A stretch of 13,317 nucleotides of DNA, from contig DESG01000048.1 in assembly GCA_002361175.1 (NCBI GenBank), positions 1 to 13,317 on the forward strand, in the 5' to 3' direction. Positions within the stretch are counted from its first letter, which is position 1; each line of letters opens with the position of its first letter. The notes beneath the pieces are model-generated. The model did no database searches. It saw only the letters and a list, made by a program, of their open reading frames with translations, and was not told where the DNA came from. A program made the position numbers and the translations under genes. The DNA is from Lachnoclostridium sp. UBA3320 (GTDB lineage Bacteria > Bacillota > Clostridia > Lachnospirales > Lachnospiraceae). Shown here one piece after another: positions 1 through 7,465 of this stretch.

Positions 1-71
1 TTACCTTGATTGTCTATGTAATCTTTTAATATTTCTTGACTCACATTTCCTATTATAATATTAAACTTTAT
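1..71 (-). pseudogene. IS200/IS605-type transposase (TnpA) remnant, C-terminal helix, runs off left edge
   Basis: Read on the minus strand, this frame gives a short peptide, IKFNIIIGNVSQEILKDYID, followed by NQG at the window edge. It resembles the C-terminal helix of IS200/IS605 Y1 transposases, where a 'GNVS..I..YI..Q' segment carries the catalytic tyrosine (here the Y of DYID). A stop codon lies just upstream in the same frame, and nothing resembling the N-terminal HUH part of TnpA is present further upstream. What remains is therefore a 3' fragment. The assignment rests on one short motif and could be a chance resemblance. The frame continues beyond position 1, so the true end is unknown. 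Confidence 0.45.
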
Positions 72-376
72 GGATTGTGAGAACTACTTATGTCAGGTAC
101 TTTAAATATTACCGCTCCATCTATTTCATATACATTGGTGTAATTATGTTCATTTAAAAAATTTTCCATAGTTCCTAATTCACTACCTTGTGGAATTATA
201 ACCATCTTTGGAACTGTTTCATTAATTTCATTGTAAAAATCTTTTATAATATTTTCATCTATATTGCCAACTGGAAACTGATATGAATATTTAGATGCCG
301 GAAGTCTATCACTTTGTACATAGATTATATTCCAATTACCCCATACAATGATTTTGTCGTTTGCATCTGAATTTTC
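68..376 (-). pseudogene. C-terminal fragment of a membrane (GT-C/ArnT-like) glycosyltransferase
   Basis: The minus strand has an open frame of 102 codons ending in TAA at 68-70, with no start codon or ribosome-binding site at its 5' end. The frame enters at position 376, exactly where the inverted-repeat element begins, and hits a stop within that element. The peptide contains DKIIVWGNWNIIYVQSDR, then LPASKYSYQFP, and ends FKVPDISSSHNP. This pattern (a 'V.G....Y..SDR..ASKY.YQ.P' block followed by an alpha/beta segment) resembles the extracytoplasmic C-terminal part of large bacterial GT-C glycosyltransferases (family 39/ArnT-like). The membrane-embedded catalytic part is missing, so this is a dead remnant. 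The family call is from pattern recognition only. Confidence 0.5.
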
Positions 377-547
377 GTAACAGTTCAGATATCCTCTAGT
401 TTAAGGTATAAATCTAAGATATAGGTTAGTGTTTATGCGTTCAATTATACAATATTGAGTATATTTTCTGAATAATACATATTTTACAATAACTTTTATT
501 TTTCTAATAAAAATTAACTCATTTTAGAGGGGTATCTGAACTGTTAC
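377..547. mobile_element. 171-bp MITE-like element or collapsed IS with terminal inverted repeats
   Basis: The left end (377 rightward) reads GTAACAGTTCAGATAtCCTCTA. The right end (547 leftward, reverse complement) reads GTAACAGTTCAGATAcCCCTCTA. The first 15 bases are identical, and the match continues to about 23 bp with one substitution and one 1-base indel. The interior is very AT-rich and has no coding frame. Ends starting 5'-GTAA are typical of IS66-type elements, but that family link is tentative. The 8-bp flanks (369-376 and 548-555) do not match, so no target duplication is visible; this fits deletion or recombination at the junction. The element separates a truncated glycosyltransferase from the CPBP gene promoter. 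Confidence 0.65.
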
Positions 548-575
548 AAATAGTAAACTTTAATGATAAAAAATC

Positions 576-604
576 TTGACTTATAATTGTTTAATAACTA
601 TAAT
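576..604 (+). promoter_or_regulatory. Sigma-A promoter of the CPBP protease gene
   Basis: TTGACT at 576-581 and TATAAT at 599-604 are separated by 17 bp: a perfect -10 and a one-mismatch -35. Transcription should start near 611. This rules out the in-frame TTG at 587, which lies inside the spacer, as the start codon of the downstream gene. The promoter begins only 29 bp right of the inverted-repeat element. Confidence 0.8.
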
Positions 605-613
605 GTAATTGTT

Positions 614-1765
614 ATGAAAGATTTTAAGAAAACTTTATTTATGGATGAGGCAGCTAATGGCAAGGGACACAATGCTCTTACAGAGATGCTTATTGCCTTA
701 GTACTATTTTTTATATCCTCAGTTGCCATGGGAATTGTTCAAGTTCCTGTCCTTGTTATTTATCTTGTTAATAATAAGGATTATATGTCTATGCTGATGT
801 CTGGAAATATTGACAGTGAAAAGATGCTTTCTGTATTGTCCAATATGCCTGAATGGGTAATGATTGATATGCTTTTTGCTGAAATACTGCTTACCATTGT
901 AGTGTTATTATACTGTAGATTTATTGAAAAAAGGAGGCTTTCAACTCTTGGTTTTGTAAAAGATGGAATGGCAAAGCAGTATTTTCTTGGACTTATTACT
1001 GGTGCAGCAGCATTTTCAGCAGCGTATTTAATATGTGTTGTTACAGGCAGCGTAAGGTTTAAGGGAATTGCCACAGATATTAACCTTTTATATATTATTG
1101 GTTTCTTTTTTGGTTATATTTTGCAGGGAATGGCGGAAGAGGTGCTTTGCAGAGGATATCTTATGGTATCACTTTCAAGGCGATATCATGTTACACAGGC
1201 GATAATTGTAAGTTCATTATTTTTTGCATTTCTTCACTTTTCTAATAGTGGATTTTCGCTGCTGGCTTTTATCAATCTTTTTCTTTTTGGCGTTTTTGCA
1301 TCACTTTTATTGCTTGAATTTGGCAATATATGGATAGCAGGAGCTTTTCATAGTGTATGGAATTTTGTACAAGGGAATATATATGGAATCCAAGTAAGTG
1401 GAACTAATAAAAGCAGTTCTGTGTTTGTAACTTCTAATGTAGCTGGCAGAGAGATTATAAATGGCGGCAGTTTTGGAATGGAAGGCGGACTTTCAGTTAC
1501 TTTTATACTTGCTTTAGGAATTGTATTATTGTTTTATCTTCTTTATAAGAGAGGGGATATAATTGACATAAAAGAGCAGCAGGAGCAGGTTGTTGATGCT
1601 ATGCAAGAGATAAAAGCTGCCTATAATAGTTCTGACAGCACTGACAATTTAAACGCTGATAATTCAAATATAGATAATGTGGACGCTTTTGTTGATAGTC
1701 ACACTAGTGATAATGATACAAGTACACAAAAAACAGTGTTTGATGAAAATTATTTTAAGGACTAG
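614..1765 (+). CDS. CPBP family intramembrane glutamic endopeptidase (CAAX protease-like)
   Basis: This multi-pass membrane protein of the CPBP/Abi (Rce1-like) family carries all three family motifs, numbered from ATG 614: EEVLCR (E175, E176, R180), FAFLH (H208) and HSVWN (H246, N250). These supply the catalytic glutamates and metal/water-coordinating histidines, so it is probably active. Hydrophobic segments fill roughly residues 25-315. The last ~60 residues are a hydrophilic Asp/Asn/Ser-rich tail, probably cytosolic. The frame stays open upstream to a TTG at 587, but that codon lies inside the promoter spacer. ATG 614 would give an almost leaderless mRNA; ATG 641 would give a ~30-nt leader, but neither has a good Shine-Dalgarno site. 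The gene is monocistronic and converges with the next gene, with 2 bp between stops. Bacterial members act in surface-protein processing, bacteriocin immunity or stress; the substrate here is unknown. Confidence 0.9.
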   Translation: MKDFKKTLFMDEAANGKGHNALTEMLIALVLFFISSVAMGIVQVPVLVIYLVNNKDYMSMLMSGNIDSEKMLSVLSNMPEWVMIDMLFAEILLTIVVLLYCRFIEKRRLSTLGFVKDGMAKQYFLGLITGAAAFSAAYLICVVTGSVRFKGIATDINLLYIIGFFFGYILQGMAEEVLCRGYLMVSLSRRYHVTQAIIVSSLFFAFLHFSNSGFSLLAFINLFLFGVFASLLLLEFGNIWIAGAFHSVWNFVQGNIYGIQVSGTNKSSSVFVTSNVAGREIINGGSFGMEGGLSVTFILALGIVLLFYLLYKRGDIIDIKEQQEQVVDAMQEIKAAYNSSDSTDNLNADNSNIDNVDAFVDSHTSDNDTSTQKTVFDENYFKD

Positions 1766-1767
1766 TA

Positions 1768-2931
1768 TTACCTAGCACAGTGGTCTAATATAGTGTGGAT
1801 TCTGTGTTTATATGTGTGAAGTTTTTGGAGCTTATCAAAGCCATTGGCTGCGATAAGCTCTCTTTCTTTATCATGTTTAAGATAATACTGTACTTTTGTG
1901 GTTAAATCTTCAATGCCATCATAGACAACTAAGTCTTTACCTATATCAAATAAATTTTCAAGTTCTAATCGGTAATCTGTCATAAGGAAGCCGCCAGAGG
2001 ATAACACGTCAAAAACACGCAGTGGAATGCCATTTTCGATATTTGGAATTGTCATATTTAGGTTTATCTTTGAAAAAGCAAATACTAATGGCATTTCGTC
2101 AAGGTATTTTACGGGTGGATGCACAGTTACCTTTTTTAAATTGTCTGTGTTGCTTGTTGTGAAAAGGTGTACATTAAAAATTTCTCCAAGTGAGTTTAAA
2201 ATATTTGTTCGCATAACTGAAGCTGCTTTATATGAGAGTACACTTGTTGAAAAGTGAAGTTTTAAATCTGCAAAAGAATCACTTTCTGACTGTATATTTA
2301 TATATTGACTTATACTGTCAACTATGTCATCAGTAAGCATGATATTAAGGATATTGCCTCCTGATACATTTAGTTGTGCTTCGATTGCAGCATCCATATA
2401 ACCACAGAGATAAGGTGGCAGTGCATTTACCATCTCGTCATAGCGATTTTTATCATATAAATTGCCAACAAAGGATATATCATATAAATACTTTGCATTA
2501 GTATTGTATTTTTTGTCTATAAGGTTTCTTATACGCACAGGTGCGCCAGCAAGGGGCAAATATTTTACTGTATCTGCACCAATACTGTGAAAATATTCGT
2601 ACTCTTTTTTATCAAATACATAAATTGTATTTTCTGAGTTGTATACAGAAGGATTTCGCATACTTAAAAGCGGTGCATCACAAGTCCATGATATATATTG
2701 AATCTGGTACTTATGGCATACATTTGAAATGGTTGTAAAGTAATTGACAGAAAAGACTATATCATACTTGCCTGTTTTTATATATTCTGCCAGCTTTTCT
2801 TCAAATAGTACATCTTTTATATGACTGGCAACTTCAAAAGCAAGGACATCTATAAGATGCCCCTGCTCTTTTAATTCATTGATTATATCATTATATGGAA
2901 AAATATCCCATTTATATATTAAAATGTTCAT
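1768..2931 (-). CDS. CgeB-like family 1-type glycosyltransferase
   Basis: The 387-residue soluble protein has the layout of CgeB/DUF3880-type glycosyltransferases. An N-terminal Rossmann half starts MNILIYKWD (residues 1-10). A central segment, DISFVGNLYDKNRYD (151-165), marks the linker to the second half. The C-terminal half contains NIENGIPLRVFDVLSSGG and then FLMTDY (298-320), the Glyco_trans_1_2-type nucleotide-sugar-binding region with its E-N-G-x-P-x-R-x-F/D-x-L signature. It would transfer a sugar from a nucleotide donor in the cytoplasm; donor and acceptor cannot be read from the sequence. Bacillus CgeB acts in spore-surface glycosylation, but homologues are widespread and the role here is open. 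A GAGG site (2939-2942) stands 7 nt before the ATG. The preceding gene stops 14 bp upstream, so the two are co-transcribed. Confidence 0.85.
   Translation of the reverse strand: MNILIYKWDIFPYNDIINELKEQGHLIDVLAFEVASHIKDVLFEEKLAEYIKTGKYDIVFSVNYFTTISNVCHKYQIQYISWTCDAPLLSMRNPSVYNSENTIYVFDKKEYEYFHSIGADTVKYLPLAGAPVRIRNLIDKKYNTNAKYLYDISFVGNLYDKNRYDEMVNALPPYLCGYMDAAIEAQLNVSGGNILNIMLTDDIVDSISQYINIQSESDSFADLKLHFSTSVLSYKAASVMRTNILNSLGEIFNVHLFTTSNTDNLKKVTVHPPVKYLDEMPLVFAFSKINLNMTIPNIENGIPLRVFDVLSSGGFLMTDYRLELENLFDIGKDLVVYDGIEDLTTKVQYYLKHDKERELIAANGFDKLQKLHTYKHRIHTILDHCAR
1828..1871 (+). terminator. Probable terminator of the CPBP transcript, inside the opposing gene
   Basis: GAGCTTATC (1828-1836) pairs perfectly with GATAAGCTC (1852-1860). 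Inside it AGCC (1839-1842) pairs with GGCT (1846-1849), giving a 9-bp stem, a 2x2 internal loop, a 4-bp stem and a 3-nt loop. In the plus direction it is followed by the pyrimidine-rich tract TCTTTCTTTAT. It lies about 60 bp past the protease stop and within the 3' coding part of the minus-strand glycosyltransferase. The minus-strand side has no U-tract, so it would act only on the plus-strand transcript. Confidence 0.5.
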
Positions 2932-2945
2932 AGTTAATCCTCATA

Positions 2946-5900
2946 TTAATTTCCCACCAAAACGAGGTCTTTGTGTGGTATAGAAGGTTTTTCTGTAATA
3001 TCGTCTGGTTTTAAATTTTTAACGGCAGTAGCAAGCATAAGTTTAATGCGATTTAACTGGTTGACTTCGGTTGCTCCTGGGTCATAATCAACCGCTACAA
3101 TATTTGACTTAGGGAACTGACTGCGCAGCTCTTTTATTACGCCTTTGCCGACAACGTGGTTTGGAAGGCAGCCAAATGGCTGTGCGCATACAATATTTGG
3201 AACGCCTGAGTTTATAAGTTCAATCATTTCACCAGTGAGAAACCAGCCTTCGCCTGTTTGGTTGCCGCATGAAACAATAGGGTTGGCATATTCTGCAAGT
3301 TTGGCAATAGGGACTGTTGGTTCAAATCGCTTGCTTGCAGATAGTGCATCATTGGCGGTTTTTCTATAGTATTCAATATATTTTATAAGGAGGTTATTAA
3401 TCATTGCTCCTGATTTCTTTTTGCCAAGATACTCTGCTTTAAAATTAGCATTATACAGGCTGTACATAAAAAAGTCTATAAGGTCAGGGCATACTGCTTC
3501 AGCACCCTCGGCTTCTAAAAGTTCTACAAGGTAGTTATTAGCAAGTGGCAAAAATTTTACAAGTATTTCGCCGACAATACCAACACGAGGTTTTCTTATA
3601 TTGATAAGTTCTAGCTCGTCAAATTCTTTTATAATTTGTCTGATATTGTTTTTAAACTCTTTTTTATTGCCAGTTGTCACTTGTTTTTGCGCAATTTTAA
3701 GCCATTTTTCATGAAGAGCATTGGCAGAGCCTTTTACTTTTTCATAAGGGCGTGTCTTGTAGAGTACACGCATAAATACATCACCATAGATAAGTGCTTG
3801 AAATGCACGGTGTACCATTGTAAGGTCTATTTTAAGTCCTGGATTCTTTTCAATTCCTGCGCTCATTGAGATTACAGGAATCTGTCCCATACCTGCTTTT
3901 TCAAGTGCACGTCTTATAAATCCTATATAGTTTGTAGCACGGCATCCGCCACCTGTCTGTGTAATAATTAAAGCTACTTTATTTAAATCATACTTGCCAG
4001 AAAGAAGCGCCTGCATAAACTGTCCTACAACAATAAGCGATGGATAACAAGCGTCATTGTTTACATATTTAAGACCGTAGTCAACACACGAACTGTCAGA
4101 TGGCAGTATTTCAAGGTTATAACCACATGAGGCAAGTGCAGGACCTAGTATATCAAAATGGATTGGTGACATCTGTGGAACAAGTATTGTATAGTCCTTA
4201 CGCATCTCTTCTGTAAATATAACTCTGTGATGTGCTGTGTCAGCTTTTATGGGTTCAAGATTTTTGCTTTCTCTGTCATTTATTGCAGCAAGCAGTGAAC
4301 GTATACGTATACGTGCTGCACCTAAATTATTGACTTCATCTATCTTTAATACTGTATATATTTTATTTTGTTTTGACAAAATATCACTTACTTGGTCTGT
4401 TGTAACAGCATCAAGTCCACAGCCAAATGAGTTAAGCTGGATTAAATCAAGGTCTTTTCTTTTGGCAGTGTATGATGCAGCTTTGTACAGACGTGAGTGA
4501 TACATCCACTGGTCCATTACAATAGTAGGTCTGTCAACAGTGCCAAGTTCTGATATGCTGTCTTCTGTAAGTATTGCTACGCCATATGATGTTATAAGAG
4601 ATGGTATTCCATGATTAATTTCAGGGTCAATATGATAAGGTCTTCCAGCTAAAACTATTCCATGACAATTATGCTCTTCCATATATTTAAGCGTTTCCAT
4701 GCCTTTTGCAGTCATATCATTGCGTGCCATCTGCATTTCTTTCCATGCTGCTTCACAGGCACGTCTTGTATCAGCGGCAGGAATCCCATTTTCTTCTGCA
4801 AAGTAAGTGCTTAAACGTTTCATTATAATTGCTTTGCTTTCAAATGATACAAATGGATTCTGATAAATAATATTTGAATTTTTAAGTTCATCTATGTTAT
4901 TTTTAATATTTTCACCATATGATGTTACAATAGGGCAGTTGTAGTGATTGCCAGCATTTTCTTCTTCGCAGCGTTCATAAGGAACACATGGATAAAATAT
5001 GTACTCTATACCTTGCTTTATAAGCCATGTGACATGTCCATGTGCAAGCTTTGCTGGATAACATTCAGATTCACTAGGGATTGACTCTATACCAAGCTCG
5101 TATATCTTTCTGCTTGACTCTGGTGACAGTATAACACGATAGCCAAGCTCTGTAAAAAATGTAAACCAGAATGGATAATTTTCGTACATATTTAAAACTC
5201 GTGGTATTCCAACCGTGCCACGCACTGCTTCTTCTTCACTTAAAGGCGTATAGTGGGAAAAGATTCTTTTAAGCTTGTATTCAAAAAGGTTAGGTATATC
5301 TGCATTTTTCTTCTCTCTGCCAAGTCCTCTTTCACAACGATTGCCTGATATAAACTGTCTGCCGCCTGTAAATCTGTTGATTGTAAGAAGGCAGTGATTG
5401 GTACACCCTTTACAGCGTGACATACTTGTTTCAAATCTTAATTCATTAATCTGGTCGATAGAAAGCATACTGCTTTCTTCTCCTGTGTAGCGGTTACGAG
5501 CGATAAGCGCTGCACCAAAAGCACCCATAATTCCTGCGATATCGGGACGTACTGCTTCACACCCTGATATAAGTTCAAAGCTTTTAAGTACAGCGTCATT
5601 GTAAAATGTGCCGCCCTGTACAACAACTTTTTTGCCTAAATCTTTAGGGTCTGTAAGCTTTATTACTTTTAAAAGTGCATTTTTAATTACAGAATACGCC
5701 AGACCAGCGGATATATCCGCGACGCTTGCACCCTCTTTTTGTGCCTGTTTTACTTTTGAATTCATAAAAACAGTACATCTAGAGCCTAAGTCAACAGGAT
5801 TTTTAGCGTAAAGTGCAATATCTGCAAACTCAGATACACTATAATTAAGTGATTTAGCAAAGGTTTCTATAAATGAACCACAGCCAGAAGAACACGCTTC

Positions 5901-7226
5901 ATTAAGTTGTACCTTATCTACAGAGTTATTCTTGATTTTGATGCATTTCATATCTTGTCCGCCGATGTCAAGTATACAGTCTACATTAGGCTCAAAAAAT
6001 GCTGCTGCAGTATAGTGTGCAACAGTTTCAACTTCGCCGTCATCTAAAAGCAGTGCAGATTTAAGGAGTGCTTCGCCGTATCCTGTAGAGCATGAGCGTA
6101 CAATATGGGCATCTTTTGGCATAAGGGAATAAATCTCTTTAATAGCTTTAAGTGTAGTTTTTAATGGACTTCCATTATTACTGCTGTAAAATGAATAAAG
6201 GAGTGAACCATCTTCACCTATTACGGCAGCTTTTGTAGTAGTAGAACCTGCATCTATTCCAAGGAAAAGATTGCCTTTATATGTCTTAAAATCTGCTTTC
6301 TTTACGTTTCTTTTAGAGTGTTTATCTATAAATTCATTGTATTCTTTTTCGTTATGGAAAAGAGGCTCAAGCCTTGTAACCTCAAATTCAAGCTCAATCT
6401 TTTTTGCAAGGTTCTCACGAAGGCTGCCAAGAGAAGTTTTAACTTCTTTCTTAGCATTCATCGCAGCGCCTGATGCAGCAAAAAGGTGTGAATGCTTAGG
6501 TGCAATTATATGTTCTGTATCGAGTTTAAGTGTGCGTATAAATGCTTGTTTAAGTTCTGTAAGAAAGTGCAAAGGGCCACCAAGGAATGCGACATTGCCA
6601 CGTATAGGTTTACCACATGCAAGACCACTTATTGTCTGGTTGACTACAGCCTGAAAAATTGATGCAGAAAGGTCTTCCTTAGTTGCACCTTCATTGATAA
6701 GGGGCTGTATATCAGATTTGGCAAAAACACCACAACGTGCAGCAATAGGATATATAGCCTCATAATTTTTTGCATATTCATTAAGTCCTTTAGCATCAGT
6801 CTTTAGAAGTGATGCCATCTGGTCTATAAATGAGCCTGTACCACCTGCGCATACACCGTTCATTCTTTGGTCGATACCACCTGTGAAATATATAATTTTT
6901 GCATCTTCACCGCCAAGCTCTATTGCGACATCTGTCTGTGGTGCATAATCTTTTAATGAAGTAGCAACAGCCACAACTTCTTGTACAAAAGGTATGCCAA
7001 GATGTTTTGAAAGTGTAAGACCGCCAGAACCAGTAATAACTGGCGAGAGCGGCAAATCACCAAGACTTTCATAGGCTTTTTGTATGATTGATGCTAAAGT
7101 TTCTTGTATATTAGCAAAGTGTCTCTGGTAATCAGAGAAAATAATATTGCAGTCTTTGTCTAAGATAGCAATTTTTACAGTAGTAGAACCGATATCTATT
7201 CCAAGAGTATTATAATTTGATTTCAT
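2946..7226 (-). CDS. Fused acyl-CoA dehydratase activase / dehydratase-related iron-sulfur protein (BcrAD-BadFG + DUF2229)
   Basis: A 1426-residue cytoplasmic protein. Residues ~5-260 and ~318-580 are two ASKHA ATPase modules of the HgdC/BcrAD type, each starting with a phosphate loop (GIDIGSTTVK at 9-18, GIDAGSTTTK at 323-332). Each has the two cluster cysteines at HgdC-like spacing: C126 (CAGGTGSF) and C165 (CGVFAKSD); C445 (CSSGCGSF) and C484 (CTVFMNSK). A CxxCxxxC motif follows (C605, C608, C612) with C631 nearby. The remainder (~670-1400) resembles the COG3580/COG3581 activase-associated regions, with conserved-looking cysteines at 722, 747, 764, 936, 1060, 1095, 1320, 1347 and 1353. Known relatives use ATP hydrolysis to inject a low-potential electron into a dehydratase or reductase. 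Here activator and probable acceptor are one chain; the substrate is unknown. Start: GAGGT at 7234-7238, 7 nt before ATG. It is the first gene of a two-gene operon. Confidence 0.9.
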   Translation of the reverse strand: MKSNYNTLGIDIGSTTVKIAILDKDCNIIFSDYQRHFANIQETLASIIQKAYESLGDLPLSPVITGSGGLTLSKHLGIPFVQEVVAVATSLKDYAPQTDVAIELGGEDAKIIYFTGGIDQRMNGVCAGGTGSFIDQMASLLKTDAKGLNEYAKNYEAIYPIAARCGVFAKSDIQPLINEGATKEDLSASIFQAVVNQTISGLACGKPIRGNVAFLGGPLHFLTELKQAFIRTLKLDTEHIIAPKHSHLFAASGAAMNAKKEVKTSLGSLRENLAKKIELEFEVTRLEPLFHNEKEYNEFIDKHSKRNVKKADFKTYKGNLFLGIDAGSTTTKAAVIGEDGSLLYSFYSSNNGSPLKTTLKAIKEIYSLMPKDAHIVRSCSTGYGEALLKSALLLDDGEVETVAHYTAAAFFEPNVDCILDIGGQDMKCIKIKNNSVDKVQLNEACSSGCGSFIETFAKSLNYSVSEFADIALYAKNPVDLGSRCTVFMNSKVKQAQKEGASVADISAGLAYSVIKNALLKVIKLTDPKDLGKKVVVQGGTFYNDAVLKSFELISGCEAVRPDIAGIMGAFGAALIARNRYTGEESSMLSIDQINELRFETSMSRCKGCTNHCLLTINRFTGGRQFISGNRCERGLGREKKNADIPNLFEYKLKRIFSHYTPLSEEEAVRGTVGIPRVLNMYENYPFWFTFFTELGYRVILSPESSRKIYELGIESIPSESECYPAKLAHGHVTWLIKQGIEYIFYPCVPYERCEEENAGNHYNCPIVTSYGENIKNNIDELKNSNIIYQNPFVSFESKAIIMKRLSTYFAEENGIPAADTRRACEAAWKEMQMARNDMTAKGMETLKYMEEHNCHGIVLAGRPYHIDPEINHGIPSLITSYGVAILTEDSISELGTVDRPTIVMDQWMYHSRLYKAASYTAKRKDLDLIQLNSFGCGLDAVTTDQVSDILSKQNKIYTVLKIDEVNNLGAARIRIRSLLAAINDRESKNLEPIKADTAHHRVIFTEEMRKDYTILVPQMSPIHFDILGPALASCGYNLEILPSDSSCVDYGLKYVNNDACYPSLIVVGQFMQALLSGKYDLNKVALIITQTGGGCRATNYIGFIRRALEKAGMGQIPVISMSAGIEKNPGLKIDLTMVHRAFQALIYGDVFMRVLYKTRPYEKVKGSANALHEKWLKIAQKQVTTGNKKEFKNNIRQIIKEFDELELINIRKPRVGIVGEILVKFLPLANNYLVELLEAEGAEAVCPDLIDFFMYSLYNANFKAEYLGKKKSGAMINNLLIKYIEYYRKTANDALSASKRFEPTVPIAKLAEYANPIVSCGNQTGEGWFLTGEMIELINSGVPNIVCAQPFGCLPNHVVGKGVIKELRSQFPKSNIVAVDYDPGATEVNQLNRIKLMLATAVKNLKPDDITEKPSIPHKDLVLVGN

Positions 7227-7281
7227 AAAATTTACCTCTTTCTATTTACTGTTTATTAGTCAAAAATCACTATATTGCCTT

Positions 7282-7310
7282 ATTATATGACAAAGTTTTA
7301 CTTATTGCAA
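7282..7310 (-). promoter_or_regulatory. Sigma-A promoter of the activase/glycosyltransferase operon
   Basis: On the minus strand TTGCAA (7310-7305) and TATAAT (7287-7282) are 17 bp apart. Transcription should start near 7275, leaving a leader of about 50 nt before ATG 7226, with GAGGT in place. No riboswitch-like structure fits in so short a leader. Confidence 0.75.
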
Positions 7311-7320
7311 GTGGAATAAA

Positions 7321-7378
7321 AAGGAGCAATAGCAACTTTTATATAACTGCTATTCACCTTATTTATCTAATGTGAATA
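7321..7378. promoter_or_regulatory. Overlapping inverted repeats between divergent genes (possible operator)
   Basis: AATAGCA (7328-7334) pairs with TGCTATT (7348-7354), and the flanking AAGG/CCTT extends it imperfectly. TATTCAC (7351-7357) pairs with GTGAATA (7372-7378). The two share bases 7351-7354, so in RNA or cruciform form they exclude each other. They lie upstream of both the minus-strand promoter (7282-7310) and the LysM gene. An operator for a shared regulator is possible; AT-rich sequence can also produce such pairs by chance. Confidence 0.3.
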
Positions 7379-7465
7379 TATTGTAGAGAGGACTTTTGTA
7401 TAGATATTTTTAAGAAAATTAGTAGTTTATTTATCTGTACATTATATATGAAATGAGGTAAAATT

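Noticed and set aside
1600..1767. Search for an intrinsic terminator of the minus-strand operon
   Set aside because: Only weak pairings (e.g. ACAC/GTGT around a T-run near 1725-1740) were found, too short to call a terminator.
4299..4314. 16-bp perfect palindrome ACGTATACGTATACGT
   Set aside because: It lies inside the activase coding sequence and simply encodes part of an R-I-R-I-R stretch; one copy with no flanking signal is not evidence of a protein-binding site.
6271..6654. Plus-strand open frame of 127 codons
   Set aside because: It runs antisense through the conserved ATPase region of the activase and has no start signal or recognisable domain.
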